A stretch of 43,021 bases of DNA. It comes from Clostridiales bacterium (GTDB lineage Bacteria; Bacillota; Clostridia; Oscillospirales; Oscillospiraceae). Every line of letters starts with the position of its first letter. Within the stretch, counting starts at the first letter, position 1. Position numbers and translations under genes: made by a program. Of this stretch, positions 30,251 through 37,826 are shown piece by piece. The DNA lies in NCBI GenBank assembly GCA_022764045.1, contig JALERU010000084.1, forward strand, positions 1 to 43,021, given 5' to 3'. The notes beneath the pieces are model-generated. The model saw nothing but the letters and a program-made list of their open reading frames with translations, did no database searches and was not told the DNA's origin.

Positions 30251-31360
30251 ATGGAACTGGATTGGAACATCCTGCGCAGCGGAGAGCAGACCATCTACCG
30301 CCTGCGGGGTTTCTATGAGAAGTACGGCTACCGCCGTTTTAAGATGAGTAAATTTGAGGAGTACGACCTGTATGTCCGCAACAAGGACTTTTTGGTCAGC
30401 GACCGGATGATCACCTTCACCGACGCCCGGGGGGTCCTCATGGCCCTAAAGCCCGATGTGACCCTGTCCATCATCAAGAACACCCGGGAGGGGGATGTGG
30501 GGCCTCGGAAGGTCTATTACAACGAGACCGTCTACCGCTCCGGCAAGGGGGACGAGGCCTTCCAGGAGATCATGCAGACCGGCCTGGAGTGCATCGGGGA
30601 CCTGGACCTCTACCACATCTACGAGGTCATGGCCCTGGCGGTGGAGAGCCTGCGGGCCATCAGTCCTGACTATGTGCTGGACGTCTCCCACGTGGGCCTG
30701 GTGTCGGGCTTCATGGAGGCCGCCGGGGTGGAGGAGGCCGACTACGGCCAGGTGATGGCCGCCGTCCGGGCCAAGAACCTGGCAGCCCTGGACGCCTTCT
30801 GCGAAAGCCGGGGCCTCAGCGGCACCGTTCGGGCCCTGCTGGAGCGGTTGGTCACCACCTACGGCACCATGGAGACCGTGCTGGAGGAGCTGGCTCCCCT
30901 GTGCGTGGGAGGCAAAAAGACCCGGGAGGCCTGGGAAGAACTGAGCAGCCTCTGCGACCTACTCAAGGCCAACGGCCTGGGGGATCGGGTCTACCTGGAC
31001 TTCTCCGTAGAGGGGGACATGGACTATTACAGCGGCATTGTCTTCCGTGGATTTTTGAAAAATTTGTCTGCGGGGGTGCTCTCCGGCGGACAATATGATA
31101 AAATGGTGGAGAAAATGGGGAAGAAGTGCGGGGCCATAGGCTTCGCCATCTACCTTAATGAACTGGAGCGCCTGGGCCCCGCCCAGCCCCAGTTTGACGC
31201 CGACACGCTGATCCTTTACGATGAAAAGACAGATTTGAAGGTCCTCACCGCCCGGCTGGCTGCCCTGGCCGCCCAGGGGAAGCGGGCCCTGGCCCGCCGC
31301 CAGAGCCAAGGCTTGCAGGTGAAGGAGACCGTAGATCTGAGAGGAGGGGAAACCCCATGA
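30251..31360 (+). CDS. hisZ: ATP phosphoribosyltransferase regulatory subunit
   Basis: Histidyl-tRNA-synthetase paralogue that lacks aminoacylation and forms the regulatory half of the hetero-octameric ATP phosphoribosyltransferase. 369 residues with the class II synthetase-like core (FYEKYGYRRFKMSKFEEYDL, ALKPDVTLSIIKN as motif 2-like, DFSVEGDMDYYSGIVFRGFL, SGGQYDKM). There is no anticodon-binding domain of the true synthetase length. First gene of the operon, overlapping hisG by ATGA. Its presence fits the short HisG that follows. Confidence 0.95.
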   Translation: MELDWNILRSGEQTIYRLRGFYEKYGYRRFKMSKFEEYDLYVRNKDFLVSDRMITFTDARGVLMALKPDVTLSIIKNTREGDVGPRKVYYNETVYRSGKGDEAFQEIMQTGLECIGDLDLYHIYEVMALAVESLRAISPDYVLDVSHVGLVSGFMEAAGVEEADYGQVMAAVRAKNLAALDAFCESRGLSGTVRALLERLVTTYGTMETVLEELAPLCVGGKKTREAWEELSSLCDLLKANGLGDRVYLDFSVEGDMDYYSGIVFRGFLKNLSAGVLSGGQYDKMVEKMGKKCGAIGFAIYLNELERLGPAQPQFDADTLILYDEKTDLKVLTARLAALAAQGKRALARRQSQGLQVKETVDLRGGETP

Positions 31361-32007
31361 AGGAATTTCTCAACGTGGCCCTGCCCAAGGGCCGGCTGGG
31401 GGAGCGGGTCTACGCCATGTTCGCCCAGGCTGGCTTCCCCTGCGAGGAGCTGCTGGACCCCAAGCGGAAGCTGATCTTTGAAAACCCCGAGGCCGGGGTG
31501 CGGTACTTCTGGGTGAAACCCTCGGACGTGCCCGTCTACGTGGAGCGGGGAGCCGCCGACGTGGGGGTGGCCGGCAAAGACATTTTGCTGGAGTACGGCC
31601 CGGATATCTATGAGCTCTTAGACCTGAACGTGGGCAAGTGCCGCATGTGCGTGGCCGCCAAAAACGGCTTCCGGGACGACCCCGAGCGCACCCTCCGGGT
31701 GGCCACCGAGTTCCCCCACATCACCCGCACCTATTACAGCGCCCGCAGCCGGGATATCGACATCGTCCGCCTCCACGGCTCCATCGAGATCGCGCCCATC
31801 CTGGACCTCACCGACGTGATCGTGGACATCGTGGAGACAGGGACCACCCTGAAAGAGAACGACCTGACCCCCATCGAGACCATCGTCCCCATCAGCGCCC
31901 GGCTCATCGCCAATAAAGTGAGTTTTAAGTTTAAGCACGAGGCCATCAGCACCCTCTACGAGGGCCTGAAGGAGCAGGTGGCCGCCAAGGAGGCAGAAAA
32001 GAAATGA
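31357..32007 (+). CDS. hisG: ATP phosphoribosyltransferase, short form
   Basis: Catalyses the first step of histidine synthesis, joining ATP and PRPP. At 216 residues it is the short HisG that lacks the C-terminal regulatory domain and therefore depends on HisZ. NVALPKGRLGERVYAM, the ERGAADVGVAGKD motif and DIVETGTTLKENDL (PRPP-binding) are present. Overlaps hisZ and hisD by four bases each, so translation is coupled. Confidence 0.97.
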   Translation: MKEFLNVALPKGRLGERVYAMFAQAGFPCEELLDPKRKLIFENPEAGVRYFWVKPSDVPVYVERGAADVGVAGKDILLEYGPDIYELLDLNVGKCRMCVAAKNGFRDDPERTLRVATEFPHITRTYYSARSRDIDIVRLHGSIEIAPILDLTDVIVDIVETGTTLKENDLTPIETIVPISARLIANKVSFKFKHEAISTLYEGLKEQVAAKEAEKK

Positions 32008-33299
32008 TACGCATCCTGAAAGAAGCAGAGACCAAACGGGAGGAAATCTTCGCCCGGGAGGACCCGGTGGGCTCCGTGGAGGAACCCGTCCGGGCCATTT
32101 TGGCCGACGTAAAGGCCAACGGCGACGAAGCCCTGAAACGATACACCAAGGAATTTGACGGGGTGGAGATCCCCACCGTGGAGGTGGGCGCCGGAGCCAT
32201 CGACGAGGGCTTCCGGGCCGCCGACCCCCTGCTGGTGGATATCCTCTACCGGGCCACCGAACGGATCGCCGCCTTCCACCAGCGCCAGGTGCGCAACAGC
32301 TTCCTGGTCAACGACGAGGACGGCATCCTCATGGGCCAGAAGGTCATCCCCCTGGAGCGGGTGGGGCTGTATGTCCCCGGCGGCACCGCCGCCTATCCCT
32401 CCAGCGTCCTTATGAACTGCATCCCGGCAAAGCTGGCCGGGGTGAAGGAAATCTGCATGGTCACCCCTCCGGGGAAGAACGGGAAAATCCCCCCCAACAT
32501 CCTGGCCGCCGCCCGGATCTGCGGGGTGGACCGGGTCTTCCGGGTGGGCGGCGCCCAGGCCGTGGCCGCCCTGGCCGACGGCACCGAGAGTGTGCCGAGG
32601 GTGGACAAGATCGTGGGCCCCGGCAACCAGTTTGTGGCCGAGGCCAAGAAGCAGGTCTTTGGCAAGGTGGGCATCGACATGGTGGCCGGCCCCAGTGAGG
32701 TCCTGGTCATCGCCGACGGCAAGTGCAACCCCCAGATCGTGGCCGCCGACCTGCTCAGCCAGGCCGAGCACGACAAGAACGCCTCCGCCGTGTTGGTCAC
32801 CGACAGCGAGGAGCTGGCCCTGGCCGTCCAGGCCGCCATTGAGGAGCAACTGGCCAAGCTCAAGCGGGAGGAGATCGCCCGGGCCTCCATTGAGGCAAAC
32901 GGCAAGATCATCGTGGCCCAGTCTTTGGACACCGCCATCGACATCGCCAACGAGATTTCTCCCGAGCATCTGGAGGTCTGCGTGGACCAGCCCTTTGACT
33001 ACCTGGATAAGATCAAAAACGCTGGCTCCATCTTCCTGGGCCGCAACTGCCCCGAGGCCCTGGGGGACTACTTCGCCGGCCCCAACCACACCCTGCCCAC
33101 CAGCGGCACGGCCCGGTTCTCCAGCCCCCTGTCGGTGGACGACTTTGTGAAGAAGACCCAGTACACCTATTACACCGCCGCCGCCCTGGAAAAGGCCCAG
33201 CAGACGGTGTCCAACTTCGCCAAGAAAGAGGGCCTCACCGGCCACGCCCGCAGCGTGGATATCCGGTTTGACCCGGCGGTGGTGGGGGAGAAGAAATGA
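32004..33299 (+). CDS. hisD: histidinol dehydrogenase
   Basis: Zinc enzyme that oxidises L-histidinol twice with NAD to L-histidine, the last step. 431 residues; [49 protein letters not shown] and the EHLEV and [13 protein letters not shown] motifs (metal and substrate residues) are all present. Overlaps hisG upstream and hisC downstream by ATGA. Confidence 0.97.
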   Translation: MIRILKEAETKREEIFAREDPVGSVEEPVRAILADVKANGDEALKRYTKEFDGVEIPTVEVGAGAIDEGFRAADPLLVDILYRATERIAAFHQRQVRNSFLVNDEDGILMGQKVIPLERVGLYVPGGTAAYPSSVLMNCIPAKLAGVKEICMVTPPGKNGKIPPNILAAARICGVDRVFRVGGAQAVAALADGTESVPRVDKIVGPGNQFVAEAKKQVFGKVGIDMVAGPSEVLVIADGKCNPQIVAADLLSQAEHDKNASAVLVTDSEELALAVQAAIEEQLAKLKREEIARASIEANGKIIVAQSLDTAIDIANEISPEHLEVCVDQPFDYLDKIKNAGSIFLGRNCPEALGDYFAGPNHTLPTSGTARFSSPLSVDDFVKKTQYTYYTAAALEKAQQTVSNFAKKEGLTGHARSVDIRFDPAVVGEKK

Positions 33300-34360
33300 G
33301 CCAGTTCCTCCGCGCCAAGTACGCCGGCTTAGAGGCCTACACCCCCGGGGAGCAGCCCCGGGACAAGAAATACATTAAGCTCAACACCAACGAGTCCCCC
33401 TATCCCCCCTCCCCAGCGGTCCTGGCGGCCCTGGGGCGGGAGGACCTGGCCGACCTGCGCCTGTACTCCGACCCCGAGGGGAAGGAGCTGAAGGAAAAGC
33501 TGGCGGGGCTCTACGGGGTGGCCCCCAACCAGGTGTTCCTCTCCAACGGCTCCGATGATATCCTGAATTTCACCTTCATGGCCTTTGGGCAGGACGGCGC
33601 GGTCTTTCCGGGGCTAACCTATAGCTTTTACCCCGTCTTTGCCGACCTCCATGGGGTGCCTTATGAAAAGGTCCCCCTGAAGGAGGATTTCACCGTGGAC
33701 GTGGCGGGCCTGTCCGGCCGGGGCAAGCTCACCGTCCTGGCAAACCCCAACGCCCCCACGGGCATCGCCCTGCCCTTGGACCGGGTGGAGGAGATCATTG
33801 CCTCCAACCCCGACCACGTGGTGGTGGTGGACGAGGCCTATGTGGACTTCGGGGGCGACTCCGCCGCCGCCCTGCTGGGGAAATACCACAACCTGCTGGT
33901 GGTGATGACCTATTCCAAGTCCCGCTCCATGGCCGGGGCCCGGCTGGGCTTCGCCCTGGGCAGCTCAGAGATCATCGAGGACCTGGAAAAGCTGAAATAC
34001 TCCACCAACCCCTATAATGTCAACCGCCTGACCCTGAAGCTGGGGGCCGCCGCAGTGGATTCCGACGACTACTTCCGGGCCAACGCCCGGCGGATCATGG
34101 ACACCCGGGCCAAGGCCACCCAGGCCCTGCGGGAGCTGGGCTTCACTGTGCCCGACTCCCAGGCGAACTTCCTCTTCATCACCCACCCCAAGCTGGATGG
34201 AGGGGAGTTCTATGCCAAGTGCAAGGAAAAGGGCGTCCTCATCCGCCACTTCTCCGACCCCGTCATCGCCCAGTACAACCGGGTGACCATCGGGGCCGAG
34301 GAGGAGATGGAGACCTTTTTGCAGGTGGTCCAGGAGATTATGAAAGAGGAGGGCCTCTAA
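33296..34360 (+). CDS. hisC: histidinol-phosphate aminotransferase
   Basis: PLP-dependent class I/II aminotransferase converting imidazole-acetol phosphate to histidinol phosphate with glutamate. 354 residues. It shows KLNTNESPYPPSP, SNGSDDILNFTF, NPNAPTGIALP, VVDEAYVDF, and the PLP-lysine site TYSKSRSMAGARLGF. Ends one base before hisB. Confidence 0.96.
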   Translation: MSQFLRAKYAGLEAYTPGEQPRDKKYIKLNTNESPYPPSPAVLAALGREDLADLRLYSDPEGKELKEKLAGLYGVAPNQVFLSNGSDDILNFTFMAFGQDGAVFPGLTYSFYPVFADLHGVPYEKVPLKEDFTVDVAGLSGRGKLTVLANPNAPTGIALPLDRVEEIIASNPDHVVVVDEAYVDFGGDSAAALLGKYHNLLVVMTYSKSRSMAGARLGFALGSSEIIEDLEKLKYSTNPYNVNRLTLKLGAAAVDSDDYFRANARRIMDTRAKATQALRELGFTVPDSQANFLFITHPKLDGGEFYAKCKEKGVLIRHFSDPVIAQYNRVTIGAEEEMETFLQVVQEIMKEEGL

Positions 34361-34361
34361 A

Positions 34362-34946
34362 ATGCGAGAGATCACCATCACCCGGAAAACCGGGGAGACC
34401 GATATCACGCTGAAGCTGAACTTAGACGGCGCCGGTAAGCACGCCATCCAAACCGGCGTGGGCTTTTTCGATCACGTGCTCACGGGCTTTGCCCGCCACG
34501 GGTCCTTTGACCTGGAGGTCACCTGCGCCGGGGACACCTGGGTGGACGACCACCACACCGTGGAGGACGTGGGCATCTGCCTGGGAGAGGCCTTCGCCCA
34601 GGCCCTGGGGGACATGCGGGGGGTGGAACGCTTCGGCCACATCCTCTTGCCCATGGACGAGGCTTTAATTTTGGCCGCCGTGGACCTGTCCGGCCGGGGG
34701 ATGCTCTGCTGGGAGGTCCCCATGCCCACGGAAAAGGTGGGGACCTTTGACACCGAGCTGGCCAAGGAATTCTGGCTGGCCTTTACCCGCAAGGGGGGCT
34801 GCACCCTCCACCTGCGCCGTCTGGCGGGGGAGAACAGCCACCACATCATCGAGGGGGTCTTTAAGGCCGCCGCCCGGAGCCTGAAACAGGCAGTGGCTCT
34901 CACCGGGGGCGACGAAATCCCCTCCACGAAAGGAATGTTGGTATGA
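34362..34946 (+). CDS. hisB: imidazoleglycerol-phosphate dehydratase
   Basis: Mn-dependent dehydratase giving imidazole-acetol phosphate. 194 residues, the monofunctional form without the N-terminal histidinol phosphatase seen in enteric HisB. Metal-binding motifs VDDHHTVEDVGICLG and SHHIIEGVFKA are intact. Overlaps hisH by four bases. Confidence 0.97.
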   Translation: MREITITRKTGETDITLKLNLDGAGKHAIQTGVGFFDHVLTGFARHGSFDLEVTCAGDTWVDDHHTVEDVGICLGEAFAQALGDMRGVERFGHILLPMDEALILAAVDLSGRGMLCWEVPMPTEKVGTFDTELAKEFWLAFTRKGGCTLHLRRLAGENSHHIIEGVFKAAARSLKQAVALTGGDEIPSTKGMLV

Positions 34947-35563
34947 TTGCGGTCATTGATTACGGTGTGGGAAACCTCTTTTCCCTCTGCCGCTCCTTGG
35001 AGGCCATCGGCCAGGAGCCGGTGGTCACCGGCGACCCGGCTCTCCTCCGCCGGGCGGATAAGCTCTTTCTCCCCGGGGTGGGGGCCTTCGCCGACGCGGC
35101 GGCCAAGCTCCGCCAGACCGGCCTGGACCAGGTCATCCAAGAGGAGGTCGCCAAGGGCAAGCCCATTTTAGGCATTTGCCTGGGGATGCAGCTCCTCTTT
35201 GAAGAGAGCCACGAGTTTGGCACCTGGCAGGGCCTGGGGCTCATCCCCGGCAAGGTGGTCCCCATGGAGGGGGTCATCCCCGCCGGCTATAAGATCCCCC
35301 ACATCGGCTGGAATGCCCTTCACTTCCCCCAGGGGAAGCGCCATCCCCTGCTGGAAACGGTGGGGGAGGGGGCGTGCGTCTACTTCGTCCACTCCTTCTA
35401 CGCCACCGACTGCGACGAGGCCGTCATCGCCACGGCGGAGTATGGCCCGGAGCTCACCGCCGCGGTGGCCAAGGGGAACGTGATGGGCTGTCAGTTCCAC
35501 CCGGAAAAGAGCGGGGACGTGGGGCTGGCCATCCTGAAAACCTTCTGCGAAGGGAGCTGGTGA
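34943..35563 (+). CDS. hisH: imidazole glycerol phosphate synthase, glutaminase subunit
   Basis: Class I glutamine amidotransferase that passes ammonia to HisF. 206 residues with IDYGVGNLFSLCRSL, the nucleophile in ILGICLGMQLLFEES, and the His-x-Glu of the catalytic triad in GCQFHPEKSGDVGL. Ends one base before the GTG of hisA. Confidence 0.97.
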   Translation: MIAVIDYGVGNLFSLCRSLEAIGQEPVVTGDPALLRRADKLFLPGVGAFADAAAKLRQTGLDQVIQEEVAKGKPILGICLGMQLLFEESHEFGTWQGLGLIPGKVVPMEGVIPAGYKIPHIGWNALHFPQGKRHPLLETVGEGACVYFVHSFYATDCDEAVIATAEYGPELTAAVAKGNVMGCQFHPEKSGDVGLAILKTFCEGSW

Positions 35564-35564
35564 C

Positions 35565-36290
35565 GTGAAGATTTTTCCTGCCATCGACCTTTTTGGCGGT
35601 CAGGCCGTCCGCCTGTACCAGGGGGATTACAATCAGATGACGGTCTACGACCCCGACCCCCTGAACACCGTGCGCAAATTTGAAGCCGCCGGGGCCAAGC
35701 ATCTCCACCTGGTGGACCTGGAGGGGGCCAAGACCGGCCAGACCACCAACCTGCCCACCATCCAGCGCCTGGCCTCCCAGACCGGCCTGTTCCTCGAGGT
35801 GGGGGGCGGCATCCGCAACATGGATACCATCCGCCGCTACCTGGACGCGGGGGCCAGCCGGGTGATTTTAGGCACCGCCGCCGTCACCGACCCAGACTTT
35901 ACCGCCCAGGCGGTGGCCCAGTACGGGGAAAAAATCGCCGTGGGGGCCGACCTGAAAGACGGCAAGGTGGCCATCAAGGGCTGGCTGGAGACCAGCCAGG
36001 ACACCTGGGAGGTCTTTTTTGAACGGATGCAGGCCCTGGGCGTGAAAACCATCATCTGCACCGATATCTCCCGGGACGGGGCTATGCGGGGGACCAACCT
36101 GGACCTCTACCGCCTGCTGGCGGACCGCTATGCCATGGCCATCATCGCTTCCGGGGGCGTGTCCTCCCTGGAGGACATCCGGGCCCTGAAGGCCGCTGGG
36201 GCCGCCGGGGCCATCATCGGCAAGGCCTATTACACCGGCGCCATCGACCTGGCCCAGGCCATCGCCCTGGGGGAAGGAGGCACACTATGA
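35565..36290 (+). CDS. hisA: phosphoribosylformimino-5-aminoimidazole carboxamide ribotide isomerase
   Basis: TIM-barrel Amadori isomerase of histidine synthesis, 241 residues. The catalytic aspartates are in FPAIDLFGGQAVRLYQGDY and CTDISRDGAMRGTN, and phosphate-binding VGGGIRN and ASGGVSS are present. It starts with GTG at 35565, one base after hisH; the preceding AGGGAGCTGG serves as ribosome site. Overlaps hisF by ATGA. Confidence 0.97.
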   Translation: MKIFPAIDLFGGQAVRLYQGDYNQMTVYDPDPLNTVRKFEAAGAKHLHLVDLEGAKTGQTTNLPTIQRLASQTGLFLEVGGGIRNMDTIRRYLDAGASRVILGTAAVTDPDFTAQAVAQYGEKIAVGADLKDGKVAIKGWLETSQDTWEVFFERMQALGVKTIICTDISRDGAMRGTNLDLYRLLADRYAMAIIASGGVSSLEDIRALKAAGAAGAIIGKAYYTGAIDLAQAIALGEGGTL

Positions 36291-37042
36291 TTACCAAGCG
36301 CATCATCCCCTGCCTGGACGTGAAAAACGGCCGGGTGGTGAAGGGGGTCAACTTCGAGGGGCTCAGCGATGTGAACTCCCCCATCGAGCTGGCCGAATAC
36401 TATACCAAAAGCGGCGCCGACGAGCTGGTTTTTTACGATATCACCGCCTCGGCCGAGGGCCGGGGGCTCTTTACGGATATCTTGCGGGAAACTGCCAGCC
36501 GGGTGTTCATTCCCCTCACCGTGGGGGGCGGCATCAACACCCTGGAGGACTTTGACCGGGTCCTCAAATGCGGGGCCGACAAGGTCAGCGTCAACTCCGG
36601 GGCCATCCGCAACCCCGACCTCATCCGCCAGGCGGCTCTCCGCTATGGCAGCCAGTGCGTGGTCCTCTCCGCAGACGTGAAGCGGGTGGACGGCCAGTTC
36701 CGGGTCTTTGGCCGGGGCGGCCGGGACGACACGGGCATGGAGGCCATCGGCTGGATCAAGCAGTGCGTGGACCTGGGGGCCGGGGAGATCGTGGTGAACT
36801 CCATCGACACCGACGGCGTGAAGGGCGGCTTCGACTTAGAGATGCTCGCCGCTGTCTGCGACGCGGTAAAAGTTCCGGTGATCGCCTCCGGCGGCGCGGG
36901 GAAGGTGGAGGACTTTACCCAGCTCTTCCAGGCCCTGCCCGGCGTGGACGCGGGCCTGGCGGCCTCGGTCTTCCACTTTGGGGAGATCGCCATCCCCGAC
37001 CTGAAAGCCACCCTGCGGCAAAAGGGCATCTTAGTGCGGTAA
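36287..37042 (+). CDS. hisF: imidazole glycerol phosphate synthase, cyclase subunit
   Basis: TIM-barrel cyclase that uses HisH-derived ammonia to form imidazole glycerol phosphate and AICAR. 251 residues; catalytic aspartates in IPCLDVKNGRVVKGVNF and VVNSIDTDGVKGGFD, with VGGGIN and ASGGAGK phosphate loops. Its partner hisH is two genes upstream. Confidence 0.97.
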   Translation: MITKRIIPCLDVKNGRVVKGVNFEGLSDVNSPIELAEYYTKSGADELVFYDITASAEGRGLFTDILRETASRVFIPLTVGGGINTLEDFDRVLKCGADKVSVNSGAIRNPDLIRQAALRYGSQCVVLSADVKRVDGQFRVFGRGGRDDTGMEAIGWIKQCVDLGAGEIVVNSIDTDGVKGGFDLEMLAAVCDAVKVPVIASGGAGKVEDFTQLFQALPGVDAGLAASVFHFGEIAIPDLKATLRQKGILVR

Positions 37043-37069
37043 TTGAGAACCATTGGGAGGAGAAGAACC

Positions 37070-37717
37070 ATGATCGACATGGAAAAGCTGAAATTTGACG
37101 AAAAGGGTCTCATCCCCGCCATTGTGGTGGATGGGAAGAGCGGCCAGGTGCTCACCCTGGCCTATATGAACAAGGAGAGCCTGGAAATCTCCATCAAGGA
37201 GGAGCGCACCTGCTTCTGGAGCCGCTCCCGCCAGGAGCTGTGGCGGAAGGGGGAGACCTCCGGCAACGCCCAGCACATCATCGACATCACCGCCGACTGC
37301 GACTACGACGCCCTGGTGGTCCGGGTGAACAAGGACGGCCCCGCCTGCCATACCGGCGCGGAGTCCTGCTTCCACAACCCCCTGTGGGAGAGCGAGGAAA
37401 ACCACGCCTTCTCCCTGGAGGGCCTCATGGAGATGCTCCAGGGCCGGAAGGATGCCCCCAAGGAGGGGTCTTACACCTCCTACCTCTTTGAAAAGGGGAT
37501 CGACAAGATTTTGAAGAAGGTGGGGGAGGAGTCCACCGAGGTCATCATCGCCGGCAAGGCCGAGGACAAAAAGGAGACCATCTACGAGATCGCCGACCTG
37601 GCCTACCATGTGATGGTCCTCATGCTCCAACTGGGGATCTCCCTGGACGACGTCCGGGCGGAGCTGGCCTCCCGGCATGTGATCGACAAAAAGGTGAAGC
37701 AGGAGAAGATGACCTGA
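37070..37717 (+). CDS. hisIE: bifunctional phosphoribosyl-AMP cyclohydrolase / phosphoribosyl-ATP pyrophosphatase
   Basis: Fusion of two enzymes for steps two and three of histidine synthesis, 215 residues. The N-terminal HisI half (about 1-115) has [31 protein letters not shown] and the zinc-binding CHTGAESCF; the C-terminal HisE half has [18 protein letters not shown] and [13 protein letters not shown]. The ATG at 37070 follows GGGAGGAG; a TTG at 37043 is in frame but precedes the ribosome site. The order of the fusion is the common I-then-E. Last gene of the operon. Confidence 0.96.
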   Translation: MIDMEKLKFDEKGLIPAIVVDGKSGQVLTLAYMNKESLEISIKEERTCFWSRSRQELWRKGETSGNAQHIIDITADCDYDALVVRVNKDGPACHTGAESCFHNPLWESEENHAFSLEGLMEMLQGRKDAPKEGSYTSYLFEKGIDKILKKVGEESTEVIIAGKAEDKKETIYEIADLAYHVMVLMLQLGISLDDVRAELASRHVIDKKVKQEKMT

Positions 37718-37735
37718 TTTTTTTGGCAGATGGAG

Positions 37736-37767
37736 CAGCGCCCCGGCACAGGAGAGCCGGGGCGCTG
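37736..37767 (+). terminator. terminator of the his operon
   Basis: 12-bp perfect stem CAGCGCCCCGGC with GCCGGGGCGCTG, eight-base loop, then TGTTCT. The U-tract is modest. Confidence 0.7.
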
Positions 37768-37781
37768 TGTTCTGGAAAAGG

Positions 37782-37811
37782 AAAACGGGACGGCAGATGC
37801 CGTCCCGTTTT
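37782..37811. terminator. terminator of the S-layer protein gene
   Basis: 13-bp perfect stem AAAACGGGACGGC with GCCGTCCCGTTTT, AGAT loop. On the reverse strand it comes 15 bases after the stop at 37827 and ends in TTTTC. Confidence 0.8.
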
Positions 37812-37826
37812 GTCGCGGGGGAGAGA

